Below are positions 26,882 through 35,111 of a DNA stretch of 64,000 nucleotides, piece after piece. Location of the stretch: the NCBI RefSeq assembly GCF_043729335.1, contig NZ_JAYTLQ010000048.1, forward strand, positions 20,803 to 84,802, given 5' to 3'. The position numbers and the translations under genes are program-made. Each line of letters opens with the position of its first letter. The first letter of the stretch is position 1. The notes beneath the pieces are model-generated. The model was not told the DNA's origin. It searched no databases and saw only the letters and a list, made by a program, of their open reading frames with translations. The DNA is from Crenothrix sp043729335. Lineage in GTDB: Bacteria > Pseudomonadota > Gammaproteobacteria > Methylococcales > Methylomonadaceae.

Positions 26882-27445
26882 ATGAGCATTAAATCAGATA
26901 AATGGATACGCCGCATGGCGCAGCAAGGCATGATAGAACCGTTTGAAAGCGGCCAAGTACGTGATTCGGAAAAAGGACGGGTGATTTCCTACGGCACTTC
27001 CAGCTACGGCTATGATGTGCGCTGCTCCGATGAATTTAAAGTTTTCACCAACATTAACTCAGTTATCGTTGATCCTAAAAACTTCGATCTTAATAGCTTT
27101 GTCGATATAAAATCCGATGTCTGCATTATTCCACCCAATTCATTTGCCCTAGCCAGAACCGTGGAATTCTTTCGGATTCCGCGTGATGTGTTGACCATTT
27201 GCCTGGGAAAATCGACGTACGCACGCTGCGGTATTATTGTAAATGTAACGCCTTTAGAACCCGAATGGGAAGGTCACGTTACCTTAGAATTCTCCAATAC
27301 CACCACCTTGCCCGCCAAAATCTACGCCAACGAAGGCGTGGCACAAATGCTGTTTTTCGGTAGCGATGAAGTCTGCGAAACCTCGTATAAAGATCGAGGC
27401 GGCAAGTACCAGGGACAAACTGGCGTAACTTTACCCAAAGCGTGA
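26882..27445 (+). CDS. dcd: dCTP deaminase
   Basis: 187 residues, family length. Motifs include SSYGYDVRCSDEF, GKSTYARCGIIVNVTPLEPEWEGHVTLE (with the catalytic Glu in the EWEGHVTLE segment) and the ending YKDRGGKYQGQTGVTLPKA. It deaminates dCTP to dUTP, the main route to dTMP in gammaproteobacteria. The stop overlaps the GTG of the next gene (GTGA). Confidence 0.95.
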   Translation: MSIKSDKWIRRMAQQGMIEPFESGQVRDSEKGRVISYGTSSYGYDVRCSDEFKVFTNINSVIVDPKNFDLNSFVDIKSDVCIIPPNSFALARTVEFFRIPRDVLTICLGKSTYARCGIIVNVTPLEPEWEGHVTLEFSNTTTLPAKIYANEGVAQMLFFGSDEVCETSYKDRGGKYQGQTGVTLPKA

Positions 27446-28005
27446 TCAACTCACCCGTGCCTGACATTACCATAGACCAAATTGATGCCCTGCTACCGCA
27501 AACCCAATGCGGGCAATGCAGTTATAAGGGTTGTCGCCCGTATGCAGAAGCGATTGCCAGCGGCGAAGCGGATATTAACCAATGTCCACCGGGTGGTGAT
27601 GAAGGCGTACTAGTCTTAGCCAACTTACTGGGTTTGCCGTCTAAAGCACTGAACACGCAATTTGGCGAACATAAGCCAAAAAGCGTGGCGTTTATTATTG
27701 AAGCGGATTGTATCGGCTGCGTTAAATGTATTGCCGCCTGCCCTGTTGATGCCATTTTGGGCGCAGCTAAATTTATGCACACTGTAATTACTGACGAATG
27801 TACCGGTTGCGAACTCTGCATTGCACCGTGCCCTATGGATTGCATTGTTATGTACCCCGCAGAACAAAAAGCCCCCAGAGCACTACACGCCAAACAACGT
27901 TATGAAGCGAGAAACTTGCGCAAAACAAACGAAGCCTTGGAAAAAACCGAACGTTTACGGAAAAAGAAAGCAGCTTTGCTTAACATAAATCCGTCATCGT
28001 TGTAA
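27442..28005 (+). CDS. RnfB-type ferredoxin protein
   Basis: 187 residues from GTG 27442. The N-terminal Fe-S segment is CGQCSYKGCRPYAEAI followed by INQCPPGG, as in RnfB/RsxB. Two [4Fe-4S] ferredoxin motifs follow: CIGCVKCIAACPVDAI and CTGCELCIAPCPMDCI. RnfB normally begins with a membrane helix; none is present here, and no rnfACDGE genes adjoin, so this may be a soluble electron carrier. It is followed without a gap by nth (TAATG), the same neighbour that closes many rnf operons. That suggests a remnant or specialised form of the operon. Confidence 0.85.
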   Translation: MINSPVPDITIDQIDALLPQTQCGQCSYKGCRPYAEAIASGEADINQCPPGGDEGVLVLANLLGLPSKALNTQFGEHKPKSVAFIIEADCIGCVKCIAACPVDAILGAAKFMHTVITDECTGCELCIAPCPMDCIVMYPAEQKAPRALHAKQRYEARNLRKTNEALEKTERLRKKKAALLNINPSSL

Positions 28006-28640
28006 TGAACGCAAAACAGCGGCTGGAAATATTTGAGCGTTTGGCAAAAGCCATCCCAGAACCGACCACAGAACTGGTCTACACTACGCCGTTCGAGTTA
28101 TTAATTGCCGTTGTGCTGTCAGCTCAGGCGACTGATAAAGGTGTCAACAAAGCAACGGCAAAATTATTTCCAATCGCTAATACGCCGCAAGCACTTTTAA
28201 ACTTGGGTTTGGATGGCCTGAAAAGCTATATTAAAACGATAGGTTTATATAACAGCAAAGCCAAACATATCATCACGCTGTGTCAGCAATTGCTGGATAA
28301 TCATGCCGGACAAGTTCCGCATACCCGTGAAGCGCTGGAAAAATTGGCCGGTGTTGGGCGTAAAACTGCCAATGTTATACTTAACACTGCGTTTGGCGAG
28401 CACACGATTGCTGTCGATACCCACATCTTCCGTGTTTCCAATCGTATCGGCATTGCACCGGGCAAAAACGTACGCGAAGTCGAGCGCAAACTGGATAAAT
28501 TCGTCCCTAAGCAGCATAAAAAAGATGCGCATCATTTACTAATATTACATGGGCGGTATACTTGCGTTGCTAGAAAACCTAAATGCCCAGATTGTATTAT
28601 TGCAAATCTTTGTGAATTTAAAGAAAAAACAATAATCTAG
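28005..28640 (+). CDS. nth: Endonuclease III
   Basis: 211 residues. The helix-hairpin-helix reads LAGVGRKTANVILNTAF with catalytic Lys in VGRKTA, and the conserved Asp in IAVDTHIFRVSNRIG. The C-terminal Cys cluster CVARKPKCPDCIIANLCEF binds [4Fe-4S]. It is a bifunctional DNA glycosylase/AP lyase for oxidised pyrimidines. The start overlaps the previous stop by one base. Confidence 0.96.
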   Translation: MNAKQRLEIFERLAKAIPEPTTELVYTTPFELLIAVVLSAQATDKGVNKATAKLFPIANTPQALLNLGLDGLKSYIKTIGLYNSKAKHIITLCQQLLDNHAGQVPHTREALEKLAGVGRKTANVILNTAFGEHTIAVDTHIFRVSNRIGIAPGKNVREVERKLDKFVPKQHKKDAHHLLILHGRYTCVARKPKCPDCIIANLCEFKEKTII

Positions 28641-28764
28641 CAAGTCTGGACACGCATATTTAGACCTTTTATACTACGGTTAGGGTATCGGAGTTAAGGA
28701 ACATTAATGGCTGTTTGATACTCTAAGCATACGAATTTTATAATAAATCAAATAGGACCTCTCT

Positions 28765-29385
28765 ATGAAAAAGTTAAACAAAACGCCGTTAGCTGCAACA
28801 CTCGGCGTTGCTTTTATTGCCTCGTTTGCTGCCACTGCCGCAAATGCAGAAGCTAATCCATTTGGTATGACTGAGCTGTCTTCGGGATATATGCAAGTTG
28901 CAGAAGCTAAAGCCGCTGAAATGAAATGCGGCGCAAGCATGAACATGCCTGGAATGACCCCGTCCAAGATGCCAGAAGGCGCTTGTGCTGGCGCCGCAAA
29001 ACCTAAAACTACCGTTAAAACCACTGAAGGGAGCTGTGGTGAAGCCAAATGTGGTGCCATGATGAAAGATGGCAAAATGAAAGCAGGCATGGAAAAAGTT
29101 TGCGGCGCGATGATGAAGGGCAAAGAAGGCGCCTGTGGGGCTGCTGGCTCAAAAATGCCTGACGGCAAATGTGGCGCACAATGCGGCGATGGCATGAAAG
29201 CGTGCCCTGACAAGAAAACCACAGAAGGTGCTTGTGGCGCAGCAATGAAAGGTTGCGGCGAAGGGATGGTAGGCTGTGTTGACATGATGAAAGGCGCAGA
29301 TGGCGCTTGTGGTGCTAATATGAAAGCACCGGCTGCTGCCGCACCCGCTGTTCCAGCAACACCTGCTGTCCCAGCAACAAAATAA
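28765..29385 (+). CDS. hvfA: Cys-rich RiPP precursor (HvfA/bufferin type)
   Basis: 206 residues. A Sec signal peptide spans about 1-28 (cleavage after ATAANA). The rest is low complexity: 13 Cys (55, 74, 91, 96, 113, 124, 136, 140, 147, 157, 164, 171, 182) set in [E/D]GxCG-like motifs (EGACA, EGSCG, EGACG, DGKCG, EGACG, DGACG), many Met and Lys, and an Ala/Pro tail. In the known HvfABC/bufferin systems, Cys in EGKCG repeats of such precursors is modified by a DUF692 enzyme with a DUF2063 partner, giving a copper-binding peptide. Both partner genes follow here. The repeat spacing is irregular and the peptide long. Assignment is by motif and context. Confidence 0.85.
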   Translation: MKKLNKTPLAATLGVAFIASFAATAANAEANPFGMTELSSGYMQVAEAKAAEMKCGASMNMPGMTPSKMPEGACAGAAKPKTTVKTTEGSCGEAKCGAMMKDGKMKAGMEKVCGAMMKGKEGACGAAGSKMPDGKCGAQCGDGMKACPDKKTTEGACGAAMKGCGEGMVGCVDMMKGADGACGANMKAPAAAAPAVPATPAVPATK

Positions 29386-29432
29386 ACGTTAATGTTAGAC
29401 AGCAGCAAGTTTAACTTGGCTTTTAGTTAAAA

Positions 29433-29460
29433 AAGGAGGGTGTAACAGCCCTCCCCTTTA
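29433..29460 (+). terminator. Attenuator-like hairpin between precursor and maturase
   Basis: GGAGGG (29435-29440) pairs with CCCTCC (29449-29454) between an A-run and a short T-stretch, 45 bases after the precursor stop. It would let most transcripts stop after the precursor. Confidence 0.55.
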
Positions 29461-29481
29461 AAACAACATCAAGGTGTTCTA

Positions 29482-30333
29482 ATGGACACAACCCACTATT
29501 CCCTTTGCGGCGCCGGTTTAGGTTTACGGCGTCCTCTCTTAAATCAGCTGGTCAATAATCCACCAGACGACATCGGCTTTTATGAAGTCGCACCGGAAAA
29601 CTGGATAACTGTCGGCGGCAAACTTGGCAAACAATTTCGGTCTATGACCGAGCGTTTCGACTTTGTCTGTCACGGTTTATCGTTATCGCTAGGCAGCACC
29701 GATCCTTTGGATGAAGTTTTCGTATTGGCCGTGAAACAGTTTTTAGCCGAACACAACATCAAACTCTACAGCGAACATTTAAGCTATTGCAGCAAAGACG
29801 GCCATTTGTATGATCTAATGCCGATCCCTTTTACCTCAGAAGCGGTAACCCACGTTGCCCAGCGTATTAAACGTGTACAAGACATTCTGGAACAAAAAAT
29901 AGCCATCGAAAATGTGTCGTACTATGCAGCTCCTGGCCAGGAAATGTCAGAAATCGACTTTTTTAATGCCGTTGTTAGCGAGGCCGACTGCAATGTATTG
30001 CTGGATCTGAATAATATTTACGTGAACAGCACTAACCACGGTTACAAGGCCGACGCGTTTTTAAAAGCCATCCCTGCGCAACGCATTGCTTATGCACATA
30101 TTGCCGGGCATCATGTTGAAGCCAAAGATTTTTTGGTAGATACCCACGGCGCCAGCGTGGTTGATCCGGTCTGGAAACTCTTGAAAAAAGCCTATCAATT
30201 GTACGGTGTATTCCCCACACTGTTAGAGCGGGATTTTAACATTCCGGAAATGGGCGAATTATTACAGGAAGTGGGCACTATTAATGCACTACAAGAGGCT
30301 TGGACGAGACAATATGCGAAACAGCCGGCCTAA
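29482..30333 (+). CDS. hvfB: DUF692 (MNIO) RiPP maturase
   Basis: 283 residues of a TIM-barrel DUF692 enzyme, the multinuclear non-heme iron oxidases that include MbnB and TglH. Candidate iron ligands: His in FVCHGLSLSLG, Glu/His in YSEHLSYC, Glu/Asn in IENVSYYA, Asp/Asn in LDLNNIYVNS, His in HIAGHHVEA and DTHGASVVDPVW, and the final Glu in LLERDFNIPE. It would oxidise Cys residues of the upstream precursor in the cytoplasm before export. It starts 96 bases after hvfA; hvfC overlaps its 3' end. Confidence 0.93.
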   Translation: MDTTHYSLCGAGLGLRRPLLNQLVNNPPDDIGFYEVAPENWITVGGKLGKQFRSMTERFDFVCHGLSLSLGSTDPLDEVFVLAVKQFLAEHNIKLYSEHLSYCSKDGHLYDLMPIPFTSEAVTHVAQRIKRVQDILEQKIAIENVSYYAAPGQEMSEIDFFNAVVSEADCNVLLDLNNIYVNSTNHGYKADAFLKAIPAQRIAYAHIAGHHVEAKDFLVDTHGASVVDPVWKLLKKAYQLYGVFPTLLERDFNIPEMGELLQEVGTINALQEAWTRQYAKQPA

Positions 30334-31087
30334 AGTCGATTTTAAAGCCAAGCAACTGGAATTTGCCGCTTATATCCGCGATCCAGACCGCAATCCCATG
30401 CCGTTAGGCATCAAAAAAAAACGTATGCAGATGTATCGGCAACTGTTTTTTAACAATGTCGAAGGTTTTTTAGCGGGCAATTTCCCTGTTATTAGACACC
30501 TGCTGAATGACCAGCAATGGCTAGCTTTAGCTCAGGATTTTTTTGCCCATCATCATTGCTCGTCCCCCTATTTTTCTGAGATTCCGGAAGAGTTTATCGA
30601 TTACCTGCAAAACGAACGACAAAATCTCGACGATTTGCCATTTTTGCTGGAACTTGCACACTATGAATGGGTAGAAATGGCCTTATCGATAGCCAAAGAT
30701 AATAGCTTGGAAAATGATGCTATTGACTGGGCTAATAGCTTACACAGCAACATCCAGGTCTCGCCGTTAGCGTGGCCTTTGGCATATAGCTTTCCGGTAC
30801 ACAAAATTTCACCGCAATTTGTACCTTTAACTGCGCCGATATCGCCTACCTTTTTGATTGTCTATCGTGATAAAAGCGATGATGTACATTTTCTGGAAAT
30901 AACACCGACCACCTATCGCTTACTGGAAGTTATTCAAGAAAATGCAAACGCCACCGTGGAAAGCAGTTTGATGCAAGTTGCACAAGAAGCCCAGCACTCT
31001 AACCCTGAACTGATTATTAATACTGGCATTCAAATTCTTAAAGGCTTGGTCGACAAAAATATTGTGGTCATAACCCGCCCAAACTAA
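30314..31087 (+). CDS. hvfC: DUF2063 RiPP maturation partner
   Basis: About 257 residues from the ATG at 30314, overlapping hvfB by 20 bases; the frame is open to 30284. The N-terminal DUF2063 domain reads FAAYIRDPDRNPMPLGIKK, RMQMYRQLFFNNVEGFL and FPVIRHLL, as in HvfC/MbnC-type partners. It forms a heterodimer with the DUF692 enzyme and presents the leader of the precursor. The C-terminal half resembles the winged-helix-like RiPP recognition element seen in this family. The overlap with hvfB supports co-translation. Confidence 0.9.
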   Translation: MRNSRPKVDFKAKQLEFAAYIRDPDRNPMPLGIKKKRMQMYRQLFFNNVEGFLAGNFPVIRHLLNDQQWLALAQDFFAHHHCSSPYFSEIPEEFIDYLQNERQNLDDLPFLLELAHYEWVEMALSIAKDNSLENDAIDWANSLHSNIQVSPLAWPLAYSFPVHKISPQFVPLTAPISPTFLIVYRDKSDDVHFLEITPTTYRLLEVIQENANATVESSLMQVAQEAQHSNPELIINTGIQILKGLVDKNIVVITRPN

Positions 31088-31269
31088 TCTTAACACATTG
31101 CATTTTAATAATTTAATAGCTTATTGAGCACAATACAGCCTTTTTAAAGCTATTAAATTCAAGCACATACTTCCCCTGAACCTATCCTTTAACTTTAGAG
31201 TTTTAATTCATGTTACATTCAGTTTTACATCGTTAATATTAATCTAAATTAAACAACGAGGTGTAACGC

Positions 31270-31989
31270 ATGAACACAATAAAAAGACTTCTTATCATAG
31301 CCACATTCGTGCCTTTATCCGCCTGTATGCATAATCGCGCTAATGATAATGGTTACGGCAATCAGGGTAGCTATGGCGGTTATGGCAACCCAGGTAATTA
31401 TGGTGGCTATGGCAATCAGGGGGGCTATGGCAATCAAAGTGGTTATGGGAACTATGGCAACAACCCCGGTAACTATGGTAATCAAGGTGGTTATGGCGGT
31501 TACGGTGACCAAGACGATTCTGACCATTATGGTAATCAAAACGGTTATGGTGGCTACGGTAATCAGGGTAATTATGGCAATCAAGGCAATTATGAAAGTT
31601 ACGGACCATCTCATCAGCCTTCACGTCATTCCAACCGGGTTGTTAGGCCTCCAGCACCCCATAATGACAGTTGGCTAACACCCAATCGCGGACAACCGCG
31701 CCAGGAACACACTAATCATCAAAACCAACAGCAAGAAATTCGAGTACGCCAAAGGCAAGAGCAACACGATTCACAACAACAGGAAGCTCAAAACCGTCAA
31801 CGACAAGAGCAAGTCCAAAACCAACGGCAACAAGCTGTTGCTATACAACAGCAACGGCAAGAACTCCAAAATCGTCAGCGACAAGAACAAGAATTCCCAG
31901 TTCAGCAGCAACCACAAACCCAAGAGCGCCGAAGACAAGTTGCTGCACCGCAACCACCTGCACACGGCCACCGAAATAGACAAGAGTAG
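31270..31989 (+). CDS. Gly/Tyr-repeat lipoprotein
   Basis: 239 residues. A lipoprotein signal ends in LSAC. Residues 26-115 repeat a GYGNQGxYG unit of about 7-8 residues (roughly 12 copies), then a linker rich in His and Pro, then a Gln/Arg-rich region with repeated RQRQEQ. The repeats look like a flexible surface or matrix protein. No family name. It starts 183 bases after the RiPP operon; whether it belongs with it is unclear. Confidence 0.6.
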   Translation: MNTIKRLLIIATFVPLSACMHNRANDNGYGNQGSYGGYGNPGNYGGYGNQGGYGNQSGYGNYGNNPGNYGNQGGYGGYGDQDDSDHYGNQNGYGGYGNQGNYGNQGNYESYGPSHQPSRHSNRVVRPPAPHNDSWLTPNRGQPRQEHTNHQNQQQEIRVRQRQEQHDSQQQEAQNRQRQEQVQNQRQQAVAIQQQRQELQNRQRQEQEFPVQQQPQTQERRRQVAAPQPPAHGHRNRQE

Positions 31990-32423
31990 CCATCCAATAA
32001 TTCCTCTTGCTAATTTTTAACATTAGCAAGAGTGACCCGCGTTAAGATAGTATCAATTTTAGCTGTCAAGATATTTTTCACTTTTAAATCATATCTATTA
32101 TTTATGTGTGGGGTATAAGCCCACGCCATTTAACTTGCACAATAAGTTTATTTAAAAATTTATTGGCAATTTCATGTCACAAAATTTTACATTTGGCTAA
32201 AATAATCTGAGTTAAAAAGACACAAAACACATTAAAAACAGACTTGTTTTATGTTGGTGTAAAAATTGCTAACGTACTTATTGTGACTAAAAATAAATTC
32301 TGGGTAGGAATAGACTAATAATAAAAAATTCCGGCGTTATTTTGTTGTTTTATCAAGCCGCCATTTATCCTACCCTTCAGCATGCTATTGATTATTAATG
32401 GCATCTACCTAAAGAGGGGCATA
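31990..32423. other. AT-rich intergenic region
   Basis: About 430 bases, no gene seen. It should contain the promoter of the phosphatase gene that starts at 32424. Confidence 0.4.
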
Positions 32424-35096
32424 ATGCAAAAAATCTTTCAGCGCATCATCAACTATTTGCTAGAGCAGTACGCTGCGGTACTGGTACTGCTGGCTCTGGT
32501 TTCCATCGCAACTTATTTAGTACTGATTACCGATATTCGAGAACAGGAAGGTAACGCATTACTGGTAAAGATGAGTACCGAACAGGGTCAGCTTATCGAA
32601 GAAATCAATCTGTCTTTAACCCACAAAAGCTATCTGGCTGATGCTACCGAAATACGCAAGATAGACTCGAAAATTATTTCCAACATCATACAACTAGAAG
32701 AATCCCATGCTGCATTGCGCGAAGGCGTGCGCTTTATCCGCGAGGGTCAGCGCCTTATCCATATTCCAGGGCAATTGTCGACAGAATTAAGGCTACTGTA
32801 TTTTGATGGCGCAAAACCCCTCGATGCCTTAATGAGAGACTACTTATCGCTCGCACGTAAGCTACAGCGTATTCCGGCCGGTGAAATCAATCTTGCCAAC
32901 ACTGATCTGAACCGCTTATTTTTTGTCTTCACGCCGGTCATACTAGACGGCATCAATCGAGGCTCGTTAATACAGCAGCGCCATAGTGAGTTTATGCTCA
33001 GTGGCACCATCAATAAGCAACATCTGTCGTTTGCTATCTCGCTGGCATCCTTAATCATGGTGGGGTTTTTACTTTTGCATCCTTTGGTGTCCAGTTTGCA
33101 GGAAAAAGCCTTAATCATGAAACAAGAGGCCGATAACGTCATCAACACCACACATTCACTAATCGTCGGGCTTAGTGCAGAAGGTGACGTTGTGCTGTTT
33201 AATCAACACGCTCAAGAAGACACCGGCTGGTCGGAAGAAGACATCAAAGGCAGCAATTTTTTTAATCGCTGCATTCCCGAAGACGACCAACACGGGTTAC
33301 GTAAACTGTTTAATGGCATGATGTCCGGCGCAATAAAATTTGGTGAAGAAATCGAAACCAAAATGCGTATCAGCACCGGCGAACTTATCGATGTGGTGTG
33401 GAATTCAACGGTATTGAAAAGCTCGGTATCCAAACTGCCGATCATGTTTTTAGCCACCGGCCTTGATATCACCGCACGTAAAAATGCAGAACGCATAGCG
33501 CAACACGCCAACACAGAACTGGCTGAATTAGGCTTGCGTTTACAAGGTGAAATTAACCTGGCTGCTGCCCTACAACGTTCTATTTTACCGAGTCCGATTA
33601 TTAATTTACCCGGCATGCAAGGACAGGCCAATTTATTAACCTCCAGCGAAGTGGGCGGCGATTACTACGACTATTACAACATTGGCGGCTTTCATAATAT
33701 TTTATTAATTGGCGATGTAAGCGGCCATGGCGTTGCCGCCGGTACGTTGGTGAGCGCGGCCAAGGCGGGTGTTTATCCGCTGATTGCCAATGAAATCATC
33801 AGCCCTGCTGAAATTCTTGGCTCACTCAATAAAACCATTCGCGCCATTGCACAACAGTCTTTACTGATGACCATGGCGTGTTTAAGTCTTGATGCCAGAA
33901 CTGGGAAATTGATTTTTGCCAATGCGGGCCATGTTTTACCTTATTTACTACGCTATCAAACCGGTGAGTGGGTGATGCTGGAAGCATCTGGCCTGCCTCT
34001 GGGTAAAAATATCGATACCGACTACCGCGCACACGCTACGGAATTAACCCTAAATGTCGGTGACAAATTATTTTTATACACCGACGGCCTGGTTGAAGAA
34101 GAATCGCCTAATGGTGAAGCATTTGGCTACGACCGGCTCGAAGCGATACTCAATAATAACACCACGGCTGATCCTGAAACACTGCGTATCAAACTGCTGG
34201 ATGCGCTCAGACTGCATTGTCGTGGCACGGCGTATACCGATGATGTCACCATTGCCGTCGTTGTCCACAGTGACCGCGTTATACAGGCCAGCTCTACCAG
34301 TAACGAAGTCAGCGATATTATTCGCATCTCAGAGAACTTCTACCGCCAGGGCGAGCATCCTATTCCGCGTATCTCCAAAGAATACGTAGTCTTTTTGGCC
34401 GATCAGGGTTATTCCGATCTGTTAACCCGCTTCAGCCAGGACGGTATCTGCCGCATTCTGCCGCGCTATGATGATGTCTGTAAAAAACTGGGCTGGGAGC
34501 ATCTGCTCAATCAACACCACGAATCGCCGGATGATGATTTATTCACCCTTATTCCTGGTACAGCGGAACACCGTCAATTTCAATTAACCCATACCGAAGA
34601 TAAATTATTTATCATGGAAGAAATTCAATCTTGGCTGTCCGATCAAGGCCGTATCGATCAAGATCAACTCGAAGCCTTAATGGTTATTTTGGACGAAATG
34701 ACCGAAAACAGCCTTTACGCAGCACCGCGTGATGGTAAAGGCGTGGCTTATTACAGCAAAGGTGAATCCAGGGAGCTGTCCGAACACGAAGAAGTCCGTA
34801 TTGATATCGCGCTGACGCAAGACTTTTTAGGGCTGATGATTACCGACAACTGGGGAACATTAACCCCGGGCATATTTTTGAAAAACATTGCCCGTTCGAT
34901 GGAAGAGGGTGTTGAAGCCGGCATTGGCGGCGTAGGGTTATATATGATGTGGCGGTTGGCAGATTATTTGCAAATACGGGTGCATCCGCAAAAACGCACC
35001 CAGGTCACCACGCTGTGGGATTTGCACCGCAGCGTTGATATGAACGTCGATTCAGGTGTGCAATTCCTCTACCACAGCGAACATGAAGCCGCATAA
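32424..35096 (+). CDS. Membrane SpoIIE/RsbU-type phosphatase with PAS and HATPase domains
   Basis: 890 residues from the ATG at 32424 (AAGAGGGGC upstream). Two membrane helices lie at about 12-38 and 200-228 and flank a sensor region of about 160 residues. A PAS domain follows (245-360, LIVGLSAEGDVVLFNQHAQE). The PP2C/SpoIIE phosphatase runs about 395-625 with metal motifs EVGGDYYDYY, GDVSGHG and DDVTIAVV. A region of unknown fold comes next, then a C-terminal HATPase with N-box LDEMTENSLYA. It combines RsbU-like and RsbW-like domains in one chain and should act on the STAS protein encoded 16 bases downstream. The signal sensed is unknown. Confidence 0.9.
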   Translation: MQKIFQRIINYLLEQYAAVLVLLALVSIATYLVLITDIREQEGNALLVKMSTEQGQLIEEINLSLTHKSYLADATEIRKIDSKIISNIIQLEESHAALREGVRFIREGQRLIHIPGQLSTELRLLYFDGAKPLDALMRDYLSLARKLQRIPAGEINLANTDLNRLFFVFTPVILDGINRGSLIQQRHSEFMLSGTINKQHLSFAISLASLIMVGFLLLHPLVSSLQEKALIMKQEADNVINTTHSLIVGLSAEGDVVLFNQHAQEDTGWSEEDIKGSNFFNRCIPEDDQHGLRKLFNGMMSGAIKFGEEIETKMRISTGELIDVVWNSTVLKSSVSKLPIMFLATGLDITARKNAERIAQHANTELAELGLRLQGEINLAAALQRSILPSPIINLPGMQGQANLLTSSEVGGDYYDYYNIGGFHNILLIGDVSGHGVAAGTLVSAAKAGVYPLIANEIISPAEILGSLNKTIRAIAQQSLLMTMACLSLDARTGKLIFANAGHVLPYLLRYQTGEWVMLEASGLPLGKNIDTDYRAHATELTLNVGDKLFLYTDGLVEEESPNGEAFGYDRLEAILNNNTTADPETLRIKLLDALRLHCRGTAYTDDVTIAVVVHSDRVIQASSTSNEVSDIIRISENFYRQGEHPIPRISKEYVVFLADQGYSDLLTRFSQDGICRILPRYDDVCKKLGWEHLLNQHHESPDDDLFTLIPGTAEHRQFQLTHTEDKLFIMEEIQSWLSDQGRIDQDQLEALMVILDEMTENSLYAAPRDGKGVAYYSKGESRELSEHEEVRIDIALTQDFLGLMITDNWGTLTPGIFLKNIARSMEEGVEAGIGGVGLYMMWRLADYLQIRVHPQKRTQVTTLWDLHRSVDMNVDSGVQFLYHSEHEAA

Positions 35097-35111
35097 AAAG
35101 GAGATTAAACC

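Noticed and set aside
28704..29408. Minus-strand 234-residue frame over the RiPP precursor gene
   Set aside because: It is the antisense shadow of a GC-periodic low-complexity gene; it has no ribosome site or domain.
31315..31678. Long open frames on both strands over the GYGNQ repeats
   Set aside because: Repeated codons keep other frames open; the lipoprotein frame has a signal peptide and lipobox, the others do not.
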